Source of the DNA: an uncultured Formosa sp.
Lineage (GTDB): Bacteria > Bacteroidota > Bacteroidia > Flavobacteriales > Flavobacteriaceae
Direction: 5' to 3'
DNA: 64,000 bases
Assembly (NCBI RefSeq): GCF_947500765.1
Contig: NZ_CANMTH010000006.1
Span: 203,916-267,915 of the forward strand
A model generated the notes under the pieces. It was given only the letters and a program-made list of their open reading frames with translations. It searched no databases and was not told the origin of the DNA. Both the position numbers and the translations under genes were made by a program. Positions 63,825 through 64,000 of the stretch are shown piece after piece. The first letter of the stretch is position 1. Every line of letters starts with the position of its first letter.

Positions 63825-63930
63825 TTAATTGCTTTGGCAAGTGTTTATTTGGAAAATTCCTTCGGAATTTTCTCGGGTTCGTATTTGTTTACTAAATTAG
63901 TTGCTAAACCACGCAACCAACCATACACGT
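63803..63930 (+). other. attC-like site after cassette 17, right core lost
   Basis: R'' TACCTACAAC (63803-63812), then almost the same interior as 62450-62590 (GTGTATAATTAATTGCTTTG, GGAAAATTCC-TTCGGAATTTTC, right arm GCAACCAACCATACACG) but no GTTR; sequence changes to ATTCCAAGATAAAATCC. Confidence 0.75.
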
Positions 63931-64000
63931 ATTCCAAGATAAAATCCTAATAAAGATTTAGTTTTTTTTATGCAGCATGCTGTTGAAGAACCACATAAGG

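Larger units (their letters stand above)
62031..63930 (+). mobile_element. Cassette array 5 (two cassettes)
   Basis: Cassette 16: GTTGGCAAAC / ATTTGCCAAC (9/10). Cassette 17 (62581): GTTGTAGGTA / TACCTACAAC (10/10). The last attC is cut short near 63930, where ACACG joins ordinary sequence (ATTCCAAG). Confidence 0.83.

Noticed and set aside
34410..63930. Interspersed palindromes as CRISPR repeats or REP/MITE elements
   Set aside because: Spacing is gene-sized and irregular, the elements always end at cassette-specific matched cores, and there are no terminal duplications; attC anatomy fits better.
1..64000. tRNA, rRNA, CRISPR array, prophage or replication origin
   Set aside because: No cloverleaf, rRNA segment, regular short repeat-spacer series, phage structural genes or DnaA-box cluster was noticed on either strand; no search program was run.

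Overview
The window looks like a piece of a low-GC Bacteroidota chromosome, most likely a marine Flavobacteriaceae. Signs are the very AT-rich composition, a TonB-dependent receptor with a carboxypeptidase-regulatory domain, a type IX secretion C-terminal sorting domain, many short SPII lipoproteins, LytS/LytTR regulators, TAnnTTTG-like promoters and no consistent Shine-Dalgarno sequences. The genus cannot be fixed from sequence alone.

1-8.5 kb is ordinary core genome: a secreted S10 peptidase, then (minus strand) a small coiled-coil gene, zapA, a well-formed 6S RNA gene and rny, followed by an M23 peptidase and a TonB receptor. 9-24 kb is a looser accessory region of small membrane and secreted proteins. 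It holds a SUKH-like protein, a frameshifted paralogue, a decayed IS3-family transposase, two tandem paralogous lipoproteins, a decayed lipoprotein gene, an ankyrin lipoprotein coupled to a LytS-type kinase and a LytTR regulator, an AraC regulator and a 3-hydroxyacyl-CoA dehydrogenase. 24-33.3 kb holds membrane, lipoprotein, retropepsin-like, methyltransferase and ELWxxDGT/T9SS genes and a GH30 glycosidase lipoprotein.

From 33.4 kb to the right end the layout changes. One- or two-gene units, all on the + strand, are separated by about 85-140 bp imperfect palindromes with the anatomy of integron attC recombination sites. The decisive observation is that the GTTR... sequence at the start of a unit is the reverse complement of the ...YAAC sequence at the end of the SAME unit, and differs from its neighbours (10/10 bases in four units, at least 8 of 9-10 in ten). 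This is the signature of circular cassettes integrated by site-specific recombination. Five related AT-rich elements (ending near 33530, 37785, 45574, 55321 and 62033) each end exactly at such a GTT boundary, carry a promoter-like sequence pointing into the cassettes, and look like attI/Pc docking sites. No integron integrase is present in the window, so these are cassette arrays without a visible integrase (CALIN-like), docked at five places in about 30 kb. Cassette cargo includes a 1078-aa helicase with a nuclease-like C-terminus, a Ca/Na antiporter, a POT-family transporter, three small two-TM PH-like proteins, several lipoproteins and a 138-bp unit with no convincing gene. One array start is duplicated together with the 3' end of the GH30 gene, and an IS1182-family element sits in the crossover trinucleotide of one attC.

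Between the arrays are non-cassette genes: an EF-hand lipoprotein, a TetR regulator with two palindromic operators flanking its gene, an SDR, two tandem alpha/beta hydrolase lipoproteins, a TraB-like lipoprotein, an IS110 remnant, ribB and a Crp/Fnr regulator.
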